Positions 18,886 to 28,686 of a stretch of 64,000 nucleotides of DNA are shown here, one piece after another; within the stretch, counting starts at the first letter, position 1; the number at the start of each line of letters is the position of its first letter. This stretch comes from Azohydromonas lata NBRC 102462 (lineage in GTDB: Bacteria > Pseudomonadota > Gammaproteobacteria > Burkholderiales > Burkholderiaceae_C), in assembly GCF_001571085.1 (NCBI RefSeq), contig NZ_BCTC01000021.1, forward strand, positions 1-64,000. Reading direction: 5' to 3'. The notes beneath the pieces are model-generated. The model ran no database searches. It saw only the letters and a program-made list of their open reading frames with translations, and was not told the DNA's origin. Position numbers and translations under genes: made by a program.

Positions 18886-19518
18886 TCAGCCAAAATACGG
18901 CTTGGGGCTGATCTCCAGCGGGGGCTCAGGCAGCCATTGCAGGTCCTGGAAGCCGCGGGTGATGTAGCCGCCCTTGTCCCAAGAGGCGCCCGGATAGCCG
19001 AAGGCGGCAAATGCAATATCGTTGTCGTAAAGCGACGTGATGCACTGTCCCCTCACGGTGGCGAAAAACGGCTTGCCCTCTAGGCTTTTGACAATCTGAA
19101 GCTGAATTTCCGGCGACGCCTTCAAGAAATCTCCGCCGGCAGCCTGGTGCAGCGAACGGATGCCTGCCACGAGCTGTTTGGCGGTATCTGCGTTTTTCTG
19201 GGCCTTGGCGTCCAGATCCTTGGCCAACAGCGCATAAGCCGCGTCAGGCAATTGTTTGTGGGGATAAAGCACTTTCCCCATCGCCATGAGCGTCCTGCCT
19301 TCCTTTTCGTTGAGTTTCCTGAGCTCCAGGGCCCAAGCGGTTGACGGGGCCAACGCCACCAGCGCACTGCCGGCCGCGATATGGCCGAATATCACGCCGG
19401 TTCCCCTCAACAGCTCTCGGCGGGTCAGTGGCAACTTCACCTTGCGAACCGCGCCGATTTCCTCCGTCGCCTGTTCGGCGCTGTGGTGGGTGGCGGGTTG
19501 GATGGAAATCGTGCGCAT
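18886..19518 (-). CDS. Gluconate 2-dehydrogenase subunit 3-like protein (Tat signal)
   Basis: A 210-residue protein with a twin-arginine motif (LTRRELLRGTGV) after a ~35-residue lead, then a hydrophobic segment ending AWA. It carries the family's C-terminal aromatic pattern (FGYPGASWDKGGY). In homologous complexes this small subunit escorts the GMC catalytic subunit through the Tat system and holds it in the periplasm. The start at MRTISIQ is chosen because GAGGAG lies six bases before it; upstream Met codons lack such a site. First gene of the unit subunit 3-GMC-(gloB). Confidence 0.85.
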   Translation of the reverse strand: MRTISIQPATHHSAEQATEEIGAVRKVKLPLTRRELLRGTGVIFGHIAAGSALVALAPSTAWALELRKLNEKEGRTLMAMGKVLYPHKQLPDAAYALLAKDLDAKAQKNADTAKQLVAGIRSLHQAAGGDFLKASPEIQLQIVKSLEGKPFFATVRGQCITSLYDNDIAFAAFGYPGASWDKGGYITRGFQDLQWLPEPPLEISPKPYFG

Positions 19519-19689
19519 TCGGGTCTCCTCGTGGTGGGTCATGGGCTTGGCCGTGAAAGCCATCGCGCGCTGAATAAGCGCCGCTCCTCGGCTGCGGACG
19601 TGAATAGGCGTGCTCACGCCGCCCGCGAGCAGGCAGGGTCTTGTTCAGTGGTTTCTTTCAACGCTCGAAAAGCGTCGCGTGCGATTTAA

Positions 19690-19705
19690 TGCACGGACCA
19701 TGCCA
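19690..19705 (-). promoter_or_regulatory. Sigma54 (-24/-12) promoter of the GMC dehydrogenase operon
   Basis: On the minus strand the bases read TGGCATGGTCCGTGCA against the consensus TGGCACRN4TTGCW. GG and GC are separated by exactly ten bases and only two consensus positions differ. Transcription would start near 19679, about 160 nt before the subunit-3 start codon. The sigma54 activator gene lies immediately upstream. Confidence 0.6.
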
Positions 19706-19728
19706 GTCGATGAAACCCGTGCTGGACG

Positions 19729-19788
19729 GGGTCGCCGGCCCTGGAGAGCGCAAATGGCGCGCTGCGCGCCGCGGGGTTGCGGCGACCC
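19729..19788. terminator. Nested inverted repeat after the sigma54 activator gene
   Basis: Outer arms GGGTCGCCG/CGGCGACCC (19729-19737 and 19780-19788) enclose a perfect hairpin GGCGCGC-T-GCGCGCC (19756-19770). There is no T-tract, so it would be a structured or Rho-assisted end for the activator transcript rather than a classical terminator. It also separates that transcript from the dehydrogenase promoter. The rest of the gap 19519-19839 holds that promoter and no convincing gene. Confidence 0.4.
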
Positions 19789-19839
19789 ATATTGAGGCAG
19801 GCGTCCGATAGTGAAACAGCGGGCCGTCGCGAGCGGCGT

Positions 19840-21828
<1,989 letters not shown>

Positions 21829-21942
21829 CTTCGTCTCCTTGGCCGTTGCGACGGCTTTCATGTTCATTGCAAGCTGCAAAGCGGCGCGGCATCGTCTTGT
21901 ACTGCCAAGGCAGCCCGCTTCGCAGGCGGCGGATGCTAGCTT

Positions 21943-21957
21943 TGCGATTGACTCGCA
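21943..21957. promoter_or_regulatory. Candidate upstream activator sequence
   Basis: TGCGA-N5-TCGCA is a perfect short inverted repeat about 210 bp before the -24/-12 element, in the distance range used by sigma54 enhancer-binding proteins. No second strong copy was found by eye, so the assignment to the AcoR-like activator is tentative. Confidence 0.3.
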
Positions 21958-22162
21958 TCAATTCAGTCCTATCCCTAGTGAAGCGTCCGGGGCAGGACGT
22001 GCTGGCGCTGCCGCGAGGCGCCCTGGGCGGCGCCAGCGTCCCAGGATCGGTCGCCGTGCGAACGGGCGGGTGTCGCAGAACACTACGCCGGCGCCGCCCT
22101 CACGAGCGGACAAGTTGCGTCTTCCCCCGTGAAGGCTGCTGCGGCGCGGCCGCGGCGGTGCT

Positions 22163-22178
22163 TGGCACAGCTCTCGCT
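22163..22178 (+). promoter_or_regulatory. Sigma54 (-24/-12) promoter of the monooxygenase operon
   Basis: TGGCACAGCTCTCGCT matches TGGCACRN4TTGCW with one mismatch (C for T) and exact GG-N10-GC spacing. Transcription would begin near 22190, leaving a leader of about 128 nt before the large-subunit ATG. It is the best of the sigma54-like sites in the window. Several other TGGCAC strings inside genes lack GC at the right distance. Confidence 0.75.
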
Positions 22179-22317
22179 AAATGAAGCCGGGCCTGGTCGA
22201 TTGGCCCGCAAGCCGACGACCGCCAACAAGAGCAGATGGAGACATCACGAAGCACCGCCGGGTGCCTCGTGCCATGGGTTCCGCATCTGTTGACCTTGCC
22301 AAGTTAAGGAGAGCACG

Positions 22318-23985
22318 ATGTCCGGTGGATTAACACTCAACAAGATCACTTCGCAGAAGGGGATCAGCATTGCCGAGGCGGCACGCCGTATTGCCGACCT
22401 GGGTTGGCAACCCAGCTATGTCCAGGAGGCGATGACCTTCCCGACCGACTACAAGATCAGCAAGGCCCCGCGCGATCCGATGAAGCAGGTGCTGCGCTCC
22501 TACTTCCCGATGCAGGAGGAAAAGGACAACCGCGTCTACGGTGCGCTGGACGCCGCGCTGCGCGGGGACATGTTCCGCAACACGCAGCCCCGCTGGGTGG
22601 AGTGGATGAAGTTGTTCCTGGCCATCATTCCCTTCCCCGAGATCTCGGCGGCGCGCTCCATGTCCATGCTCGGCCGCCTGGCGCCGGGCGAGGAGCTGCG
22701 CACCGGCTTCACCATGCAGATGGTCGACGAGTTCCGCCATTCCACCATTCAGATGAACCTGAAGAAGTGGTACATGGAGAACTACATCGACCCCGCCGGC
22801 TTCGACATCACGGAGGCCGCGTTCGGCAAGTGCTACGCCACGACCATCGGCCGGCAATTCGGCGAAGCCTTTATCACCGGTGACGCGCTGACCTCGGCCA
22901 ACATCTACCTGCAGGTCGTGGCCGAGACCGGCTTCACCAACACGCTCTTCGTGGCCATGCCCTCCGAGGCGGCGCGCAATGGCGACTATGCGCTCTCGTC
23001 GGTGTTCCTGTCGGTGCAGTCGGACGAATCGCGCCACATCGGCAACGGGCACTCGCTGCTGATGTCCATCATCAACGATCCGGACAACCACCTGCTGCTG
23101 GAGCGCGACATACGCTATGCGTTCTGGCAGAACCACGCCATCGTCGACGCGGCCATCGGCACCATCATCGAGTACGGTACGACGGACCGCAGCAAGAACA
23201 AGGAGTCCTACGCCGAGCTGTGGCACCGCTGGATCTACGAAGATTACTACCGCACCTACCTGCTGCCGCTGGAGAAGTACGGCGTCAAGATCCACCACGA
23301 CGACGTGGCGGCGGCCTGGGACCGCATCGTCAAGAAGAACTACGTGCACAAGGTCGCGCAGTTCTTTGCCGTGGGCTGGCCGGTGAACTTCTGGCGCATC
23401 GAGGCCCAGACGGAGAAGGACTTCGAGTGGTTCGAGCACAAGTACCCCGGCTGGTACGCGGAGTTCGGCGACTTCTGGAAGTGGTACGCCCGCAAGAGCG
23501 AGCCCGGCGAAACCAATATGCTGTTCGACCAGGAGAACGGCTACGTGTACCCGCACCGCTGCTGGAGCTGCATGGTGCCCTGCGTCATCCGGGAGGAGAT
23601 GGTGGTCGACGAGGTCGATGGCCAGCTCTACACCTACTGCTCGGACCTGTGCCGCTGGACGCACAAGGTCGCCTTCTCCGACGAGTACGAAGGCCGCGCC
23701 ACGCCGGCGATGGGCCGCTTCAGCGGCCGGCGCGAGTGGGAGGAGTGCTATCACGGCTGGGACCTGGCCGATGCCATCAAGGACCTGGGCTTCGTGCGGC
23801 CTGACGGCAAGACGCTGATCGCGCAGCCGCACCTGAAATTCGACGACAGGCACATGTGGACGCTGGACCACCTGCGCGGCCACACGCTGCAAAGTCCGCT
23901 GACCCTGCTGCGCGCCATGACGCCGGAAGCCCGCGAAAAGCATATTGCCGAGTATCGCCAGGGCTTCAAGATCAAATCCCTCTAA
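22318..23985 (+). CDS. prmA: Propane/MimA-type soluble diiron monooxygenase, large (alpha) subunit
   Basis: A 555-residue hydroxylase subunit of the group 5 (PrmA/MimA) soluble diiron monooxygenases. All six iron ligands are in place: Glu108, Glu138 and His141 (DEFRH), Glu203, Glu237 and His240 (DESRH). The spacings 30, 3, 65, 34 and 3 are identical to those of the methane monooxygenase alpha subunit. A cysteine-rich YHS-like segment (HRCWSCMVPC, YCSDLCRW) near residues 415-450 is typical of this group. The enzyme inserts oxygen into short alkanes, ketones or phenols, depending on the member; the substrate here cannot be read from sequence. ATG is preceded by TAAGGAG. First gene of the operon prmABCD-prmG. 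Confidence 0.93.
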   Translation: MSGGLTLNKITSQKGISIAEAARRIADLGWQPSYVQEAMTFPTDYKISKAPRDPMKQVLRSYFPMQEEKDNRVYGALDAALRGDMFRNTQPRWVEWMKLFLAIIPFPEISAARSMSMLGRLAPGEELRTGFTMQMVDEFRHSTIQMNLKKWYMENYIDPAGFDITEAAFGKCYATTIGRQFGEAFITGDALTSANIYLQVVAETGFTNTLFVAMPSEAARNGDYALSSVFLSVQSDESRHIGNGHSLLMSIINDPDNHLLLERDIRYAFWQNHAIVDAAIGTIIEYGTTDRSKNKESYAELWHRWIYEDYYRTYLLPLEKYGVKIHHDDVAAAWDRIVKKNYVHKVAQFFAVGWPVNFWRIEAQTEKDFEWFEHKYPGWYAEFGDFWKWYARKSEPGETNMLFDQENGYVYPHRCWSCMVPCVIREEMVVDEVDGQLYTYCSDLCRWTHKVAFSDEYEGRATPAMGRFSGRREWEECYHGWDLADAIKDLGFVRPDGKTLIAQPHLKFDDRHMWTLDHLRGHTLQSPLTLLRAMTPEAREKHIAEYRQGFKIKSL

Positions 23986-23992
23986 CTCCCAC

Positions 23993-24028
23993 CGCTTTCC
24001 CGGCATGTCGATTTTGACCGGGAAAGCG
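23993..24028 (+). promoter_or_regulatory. Intercistronic hairpin between prmA and prmB
   Basis: A perfect 11-bp stem, CGCTTTCCCGG (23993-24003) with CCGGGAAAGCG (24018-24028), and a 14-base loop. It starts a few bases after the prmA stop and ends 25 bases before the prmB start, with no T-tract. A stable hairpin here would protect the prmA message or cause partial termination, giving more hydroxylase than reductase. Confidence 0.6.
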
Positions 24029-24053
24029 ATCTTGAACAGTGGAGAAAGAAGTT

Positions 24054-25115
24054 ATGTCTGAAAAGGTGACTCATACCGTGCGCCTGGAGCCGGTCGGCGT
24101 GGAGCTGGAGGTCGAGGAAGGTGAATGGGTGCTGGATGCGGCGTTCCGCCAGGGTATTGCGCTGCCCCATGGTTGCCGCGAAGGCCGGTGCAGCAGTTGC
24201 AAATGCGTCGTGCTCGAAGGCGATGCCGAGGTCAATGGGCATTCCACGTTTGCGTTGCCCGATTATGAGCGGGACAGCGGCCACGTGCTGCTGTGCCGGA
24301 CGCAGGCCTTCAGCGATTTGACGGTCGAATTGCTGAATTATGATGAAGGCCTTTTGCGGCGCTCCATTGCCGTGAAGGATTTCGAGGGCGTGCTGCTCGG
24401 CATCACGACGCTGACCCACGACATCCGTTTGCTGGACGTGCAGTTGTCGCAGCCTATGAAGTTCTGGGCCGGGCAATATGTCGAATTGACCGTGCCCGAT
24501 GCGGACGTGACCCGCTCCTATTCCATGGCGAGCACGCAGGCCACGCCGGACAGGCTGCAGTTCATCATTCGAAAATACCCGGACGGCAGATTTTCATCTT
24601 TGCTCGACGGCAGTTTGCAGCCGGGCACCGAGGTCAAGATCAAGGGGCCGTTCGGGAGCTGTTTCCGCCGGGAGGAGCGTACGGGCCCCATGATTCTGGT
24701 GGGTGGCGGCTCCGGCATGTCGCCGCTGTGGTCGATATTGAACGACCATATTTTGAGCAAAGAGCAAAGGCCTATACGGTTTTTCTACGGCGCCCGCACG
24801 AGAAAAGACCTGTTCTTCTTGGAAGAATTCGAGCGGATTGCCCAGCAGCTTCAGGATTTCGAGTTTATCCCTGTTCTCTCCCATGCCACCGAGGCCTGCG
24901 GGTGGAGCGGGGAAACGGGTTTCGTGCACACGGCGGTCGAGCGCATTCTCACGGCCCAGAAACTCGAAGGTGAAATGGATGCCTATACCTGTGGGCCGCC
25001 GCCGATGATAGATGCCGTACTGCCCGTGCTTCAACGGGTGGGTGTTGCGTTGGAAAACACGCACGTCGACAAATTTACCCAAGCAAGCGCCACTCCGGTC
25101 GAGCTTGCCCACTGA
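24054..25115 (+). CDS. prmB: Monooxygenase reductase component (ferredoxin/FAD/NADH)
   Basis: A 353-residue electron-transfer protein. An N-terminal plant-type [2Fe-2S] domain has Cys41, Cys46, Cys49 and Cys81. The FAD domain shows RSYSMAS, and the NAD domain GGGSGMSP, YGARTRKDLFF and CGPPPM. It passes electrons from NADH to the diiron hydroxylase. The start at 24054 has GGAGAAAGAAG upstream; a GTG five codons earlier is also open. Codon use from here through prmD is a little less GC-rich than in prmA. It occupies the same position as in actinobacterial prmABCD clusters. Confidence 0.92.
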   Translation: MSEKVTHTVRLEPVGVELEVEEGEWVLDAAFRQGIALPHGCREGRCSSCKCVVLEGDAEVNGHSTFALPDYERDSGHVLLCRTQAFSDLTVELLNYDEGLLRRSIAVKDFEGVLLGITTLTHDIRLLDVQLSQPMKFWAGQYVELTVPDADVTRSYSMASTQATPDRLQFIIRKYPDGRFSSLLDGSLQPGTEVKIKGPFGSCFRREERTGPMILVGGGSGMSPLWSILNDHILSKEQRPIRFFYGARTRKDLFFLEEFERIAQQLQDFEFIPVLSHATEACGWSGETGFVHTAVERILTAQKLEGEMDAYTCGPPPMIDAVLPVLQRVGVALENTHVDKFTQASATPVELAH

Positions 25116-25135
25116 TTTATCGAGGAGACAAGACG

Positions 25136-26221
25136 ATGAGCACCGCCACGGTCGAAAATCAGGCCATTCAATCCGGAGCCGCAGGCGCGGCGAAATTCGC
25201 GGGTTCGGACAGCCGGAAATTCAATTATTTCACGCCCAAGGGCCGCAAGCCGACGCACTACGAGGACATGACCCTTGACGTGCAGCCCGACCCCAAGCGC
25301 TATTTGCTGCAGGACTGGATTCTCTCGTTCGGGGACGGCACGCCGACCTACAGCGAGAAATGGACGCTGGCCCGCTGCAGCGACTGGCACAAGTACCGCT
25401 CGGTCGATGAAGAGTGGGAGCGCACCCACTACCAGCGCCAGTCGACCATCGTCGGGATGATCGCGCAGGCCGTGGAGAACGCGCGCCGCGCCGGGGCGCC
25501 CGCGCGCATCGACAAGACCTGGGTCAAGGTGCTGGAGAAGCATCTGGGCGCCTACAAGCATGCCGAGTTCGGCGTGGCCACGGCCCTGATGCATGCGCAG
25601 CGCTATGGCTACACGCAGATGATCAATTCGACGATTCTCACCAATGCGTCGTACAAGCTGCGTTTTGCCCAGGACCTCACGCTGTATCTCGGCGATATTG
25701 GTGTCGACATTCCCGGATTCGATGCCGAAATCGGCAAGCAGGAGTGGCTGGAATCTCCCATCTGGCAGCCGACGCGCCAACTCGTGGAAAGCATAGGCGG
25801 AGCCACGGATTACCTGGAAAAGGTTTTTGCCATCAACGTGGTTTTCGAGCCCTTGATCGGCGAGTTGTTCCGCAGCGGCTTTTTCATGCAGATGGCGGCG
25901 GCGCAGAATGACTTTCTCACGCCGACCGTGGTGTCCTCGGCCGAGTGCGACTACCAGCGCAACCTGGCCAACTCCATCGAGCTGCTGCACATGCTGGTGA
26001 CTGATCCCCAGCATTCAGCCCACAACATTGCACTCTTCAACAAGTGGATGGTGTTTTATGGCGACCTGGCCGTGCGGGCCGCGCTGAACCTGCAGCCGGT
26101 CTGGTCGCTGCCGCGCACCAAGGTTGCGCAATTCGAAGCGGCTTTTGATTCGGCACTGGAGCGCATGCTGACCATTTCCGCCCAGCTCGGCCTGCAATTG
26201 CCGGCCTCCATGACGAAGTAA
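25136..26221 (+). CDS. prmC: Monooxygenase small (beta) hydroxylase subunit
   Basis: A 361-residue ferritin-fold subunit without diiron ligands, as expected for the beta subunit. Recognisable segments are FNYFTPKGRKPTHYEDMT near the N-terminus and VVFEPLIGELFRSGFF in the core. It pairs with PrmA to form the alpha2beta2 hydroxylase. GAGGAGAC lies just before the ATG. It begins 20 bp after prmB. Confidence 0.9.
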   Translation: MSTATVENQAIQSGAAGAAKFAGSDSRKFNYFTPKGRKPTHYEDMTLDVQPDPKRYLLQDWILSFGDGTPTYSEKWTLARCSDWHKYRSVDEEWERTHYQRQSTIVGMIAQAVENARRAGAPARIDKTWVKVLEKHLGAYKHAEFGVATALMHAQRYGYTQMINSTILTNASYKLRFAQDLTLYLGDIGVDIPGFDAEIGKQEWLESPIWQPTRQLVESIGGATDYLEKVFAINVVFEPLIGELFRSGFFMQMAAAQNDFLTPTVVSSAECDYQRNLANSIELLHMLVTDPQHSAHNIALFNKWMVFYGDLAVRAALNLQPVWSLPRTKVAQFEAAFDSALERMLTISAQLGLQLPASMTK

Positions 26222-26245
26222 TTTCGACGATAAAGAGGAATCATC

Positions 26246-26602
26246 ATGTCCGCCAAGGTGAATGAAAACATTTTCAAGTCGATGAGCGACTTGGAGTTCA
26301 AGGATACCGTGTCCCACCAGTGTGGGGTCACGATGAACGACAGTGTCGAAGCCCGCGCCATTGCCGAGCTCATGGCCACGAAGGAGGGGATTCGCGTCAC
26401 TTACCTGCCGGCCATGATCCGCATCGACGGGGAGGGCCGTATCACGTTCAAAATGGACGAGATCGCCGAGGCGCTTGGGCGCGAAATGACGCCGCACCTG
26501 TTTGAAATCTCGACCTCGACGCATTACGGTCGAATGGTGATGGTCGACGAAAATACCGTGGTACTGTTCGGCAACATGGAAGAGGCCATGGCCTACGAGT
26601 AA
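26246..26602 (+). CDS. prmD: Monooxygenase coupling/effector protein
   Basis: A 118-residue MmoB/DmpM-type regulatory protein. It carries the family features DSVEARAIAELMA and RIDGEGRITF, and a C-terminal region (THYGRMVMVDENTVVLFG) like that of PrmD/MimD. It has no cofactor; it docks on the hydroxylase and couples electron use to substrate oxidation. AAAGAGG is upstream of the ATG, 24 bp after prmC. It closes the four-gene enzyme set. Confidence 0.9.
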   Translation: MSAKVNENIFKSMSDLEFKDTVSHQCGVTMNDSVEARAIAELMATKEGIRVTYLPAMIRIDGEGRITFKMDEIAEALGREMTPHLFEISTSTHYGRMVMVDENTVVLFGNMEEAMAYE

Positions 26603-26615
26603 GGCCGGCGGGGCG

Positions 26616-26639
26616 CCGCCTGTCCGATAAAACAGGCGG
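26616..26639 (+). promoter_or_regulatory. Hairpin between the enzyme genes and the chaperonin gene
   Basis: A perfect 8-bp stem CCGCCTGT/ACAGGCGG with loop CCGATAAA begins 13 bases after the prmD stop. There is no long T-run. It sits at the head of the 256-bp gap before prmG, in which no good promoter was found. A partial terminator or mRNA end-protector that lowers chaperonin output relative to the enzyme is the simplest reading. Confidence 0.5.
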
Positions 26640-26858
26640 TCGCCTTCATTGCGGCAGCGGCGATTTTCCCGTCGCTCTCGTTCAATCAAGCCTGCACCAG
26701 ACCAGGCACCACGCGTGGCGCCGGCAAATTCAAATTGACAGCCGCGCGCCTGCGTAGCGTGGCGACTCAAAACAAGATATTGGGCAAACGTGCGTGGCTC
26801 GCCATCGGCGTGCGCGTTCCCTATCAACTTGCCGCCAGAAGCGGTTTAGGAGACATTC

Positions 26859-28496
26859 ATGGCAAATATCATGCTGCATGATGACGAGGCCCGTGCCGCG
26901 CTGGGCCGGGGGGTTGCCAAACTGGCGCGCGCCGTCAGTGGCACGCTGGGGCCGCGTGGAATGAACGCCATCATCGACCGCCCATTGGGGACGCCCATCA
27001 TTTCGCGCGACGGCGTCAGCATTGCCGCCGAAATCGAATTGGAAGACCCGTTCGAGAATATCGGCGCCCAGGTGGTTCGCGAGGTTTCCAAGCAGACCAA
27101 CGAGGTGGCCGGCGACGGCACCACCACGGCCACGGTGCTGGCCGATGCGCTGGTGCAGGACGGGCTGGCCTGCCTGGCCCGCGGCGCCAACCCGGTGGAG
27201 CTGGTCCAGGGCGTCGAGGCCGCCACCGCGCAGGTCATCGCCGCGCTCAAGCGCATGGCCACGCCGGTGCGCGGCCACGAGGACGTGTGTGCCGTGGCGG
27301 TGGTGGCCGCCAGCGACGAGGCGACCGGGCGGCTGGTGGCCGAGGCGCTGCAGCGCGTGGGGGCCGACGGCATCGTCGAGGTCGAGTACGGCAGCACGGT
27401 GGAGACCATCCTGGAGGTGGTGGACGGCATGGCCTTCGAGCGCGGCTACCTCTCCCACCACATGGTCACCGACATCGAGAAAATGCAGGTGGTGCTGGAC
27501 AATCCTTTGATCCTGATGACGGATCAACGGATCCAGACGCAGGAGGAGGTCGCCGCCTTGTGCGCGCTGTCGGCCCAGGCCAAGCGGCCCTTGCTGATCG
27601 TGGCCGACGAGGTGGCGCCGGCGTGCGTCGTGAGCCTGCTGGCCTGGCGCGAGAAGGGCGGCCTGCCCGTGGCCGCCATCCATCCGCCGGAGTACGGGCA
27701 TTGGCGCAAGGCCATGCTCGAAGACATCGCCATCGTTACCGGCGGCCGTGTCATCGCACGGGACCTGGGCGGCGTGGTCGCGGCGGTGCAGCCGCGCGAC
27801 CTGGGCCAGGCCCGGCAGGTCCGCATCTCTTCCAACCAGACCATCATCACCGCCGGGGGCGGCGACCCCGTGGCGATTGACGCACGCCGCCAGCAGGTCA
27901 CGCGCCAGCACGAGCTGGCACCGCCCAACATCGAGCGCGACAAGCTCAAGGAGCGGCTGGCCAAGCTGTCCGGCGGCACGGCCGTGATCCTGGCCGGCGG
28001 TGCCACGCCGGTGGAGCAGAAGCGGCGGCTGCACCTGATCGAGGACGCCATCCATGCCGCGCGTGCCGCCCTGGCCGAAGGGGTGGTGCCCGGCGGCGGC
28101 ATGGCGCTGCTGCAGGTCGCGGGCGAGTTGTCCCGCGTCATCGAGAAGAGCGCGGGCGCCGCGCAGCAAGGGGCGCAACTGGTGCAGCGGGCGCTGTACA
28201 AGCCCCTGCACCACATCGCCCGCAACTGCGGCCTGGACCCCAAGAGCGTGCTGGGCCAGGCGCTGGATGCCAAGCCTGGCCACGGCCTGGATGCGCACAG
28301 CGGCCGCTTCGTCGATCTGGTGGCCAGCGGCATCATCGATCCGGTGCGGGTGAGCTGCAGCGCCGTGCGCAACGCGGCGTCGGTGGCCGGGCTGATCCTG
28401 ACCACGCAGACGCTGATCGCCAAGAAGCCCGACCTGCCGGACCCGACCGCCGGCCCGGCGCTGGGCGGCGGTGCCGAGCTGCTCGGCCGCTCCTGA
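26859..28496 (+). CDS. prmG: Monooxygenase-dedicated GroEL-like chaperonin
   Basis: A 545-residue HSP60-family protein. ATP-site elements LGPRGMN, RDGVSIAAEIEL and GDGTTTATVLA and the hydrolysis Asp in LIEDAIHAARAA are all conserved, so it should be an active ATPase. The C-terminus ends in GGGAELLGRS and lacks the GGM repeat tail of housekeeping GroEL. No groES is adjacent. In actinobacterial clusters the equivalent (MimG/PrmG) is needed to fold the hydroxylase large subunit, and the same specialised role is expected here. TTTAGGAGACATTC precedes the ATG. Confidence 0.9.
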   Translation: MANIMLHDDEARAALGRGVAKLARAVSGTLGPRGMNAIIDRPLGTPIISRDGVSIAAEIELEDPFENIGAQVVREVSKQTNEVAGDGTTTATVLADALVQDGLACLARGANPVELVQGVEAATAQVIAALKRMATPVRGHEDVCAVAVVAASDEATGRLVAEALQRVGADGIVEVEYGSTVETILEVVDGMAFERGYLSHHMVTDIEKMQVVLDNPLILMTDQRIQTQEEVAALCALSAQAKRPLLIVADEVAPACVVSLLAWREKGGLPVAAIHPPEYGHWRKAMLEDIAIVTGGRVIARDLGGVVAAVQPRDLGQARQVRISSNQTIITAGGGDPVAIDARRQQVTRQHELAPPNIERDKLKERLAKLSGGTAVILAGGATPVEQKRRLHLIEDAIHAARAALAEGVVPGGGMALLQVAGELSRVIEKSAGAAQQGAQLVQRALYKPLHHIARNCGLDPKSVLGQALDAKPGHGLDAHSGRFVDLVASGIIDPVRVSCSAVRNAASVAGLILTTQTLIAKKPDLPDPTAGPALGGGAELLGRS

Positions 28497-28507
28497 GGTC
28501 GGCGGCG

Positions 28508-28615
28508 ATGCAGTCGCACAGGTTGCGCCGGCAACTCAAGCTGGCCCTGGGCCTACTGATCACGCTCGGCGGGATGGCCCATGGGGCCAGCCTGCTGTGG
28601 CGCGGTCTCTGCTGA
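28508..28615 (+). CDS. Possible 35-residue single-span membrane peptide
   Basis: An ATG-started frame 11 bases after the prmG stop encodes a basic N-terminus (MQSHRLRRQLK), one hydrophobic helix (LALGLLITLGGMAHGASLLW) and a short RGLC tail. A weak GAGGTC purine run lies about ten bases upstream. It ends 71 bases before the favoured start of the Nramp gene, in a gap otherwise without function. The positive-inside layout looks like a genuine small membrane protein, but at this size chance cannot be excluded. No family is recognised. Confidence 0.4.
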   Translation: MQSHRLRRQLKLALGLLITLGGMAHGASLLWRGLC

Positions 28616-28686
28616 GGATGCGAGATGAATACCTATGGGCATTCCCATTGCACGGTGGACAGCTCGCCGAGCTGCAGGGTGGCGCC

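Larger units (their letters stand above)
21829..22317. other. 489-bp divergent regulatory region
   Basis: The gap between the activator and the monooxygenase holds the sigma54 promoter at 22163-22178, a candidate upstream activator site at 21943-21957, and about 140 nt of untranslated leader. Short open frames here have no ribosome-binding site or recognisable product. The length is normal for enhancer-dependent promoters that need DNA looping. Confidence 0.6.

Noticed and set aside
17249-19518. Reading the GMC pair as a gluconate dehydrogenase
   Set aside because: The family name does not fix the substrate, the cytochrome subunit is missing, and context favours an alcohol.
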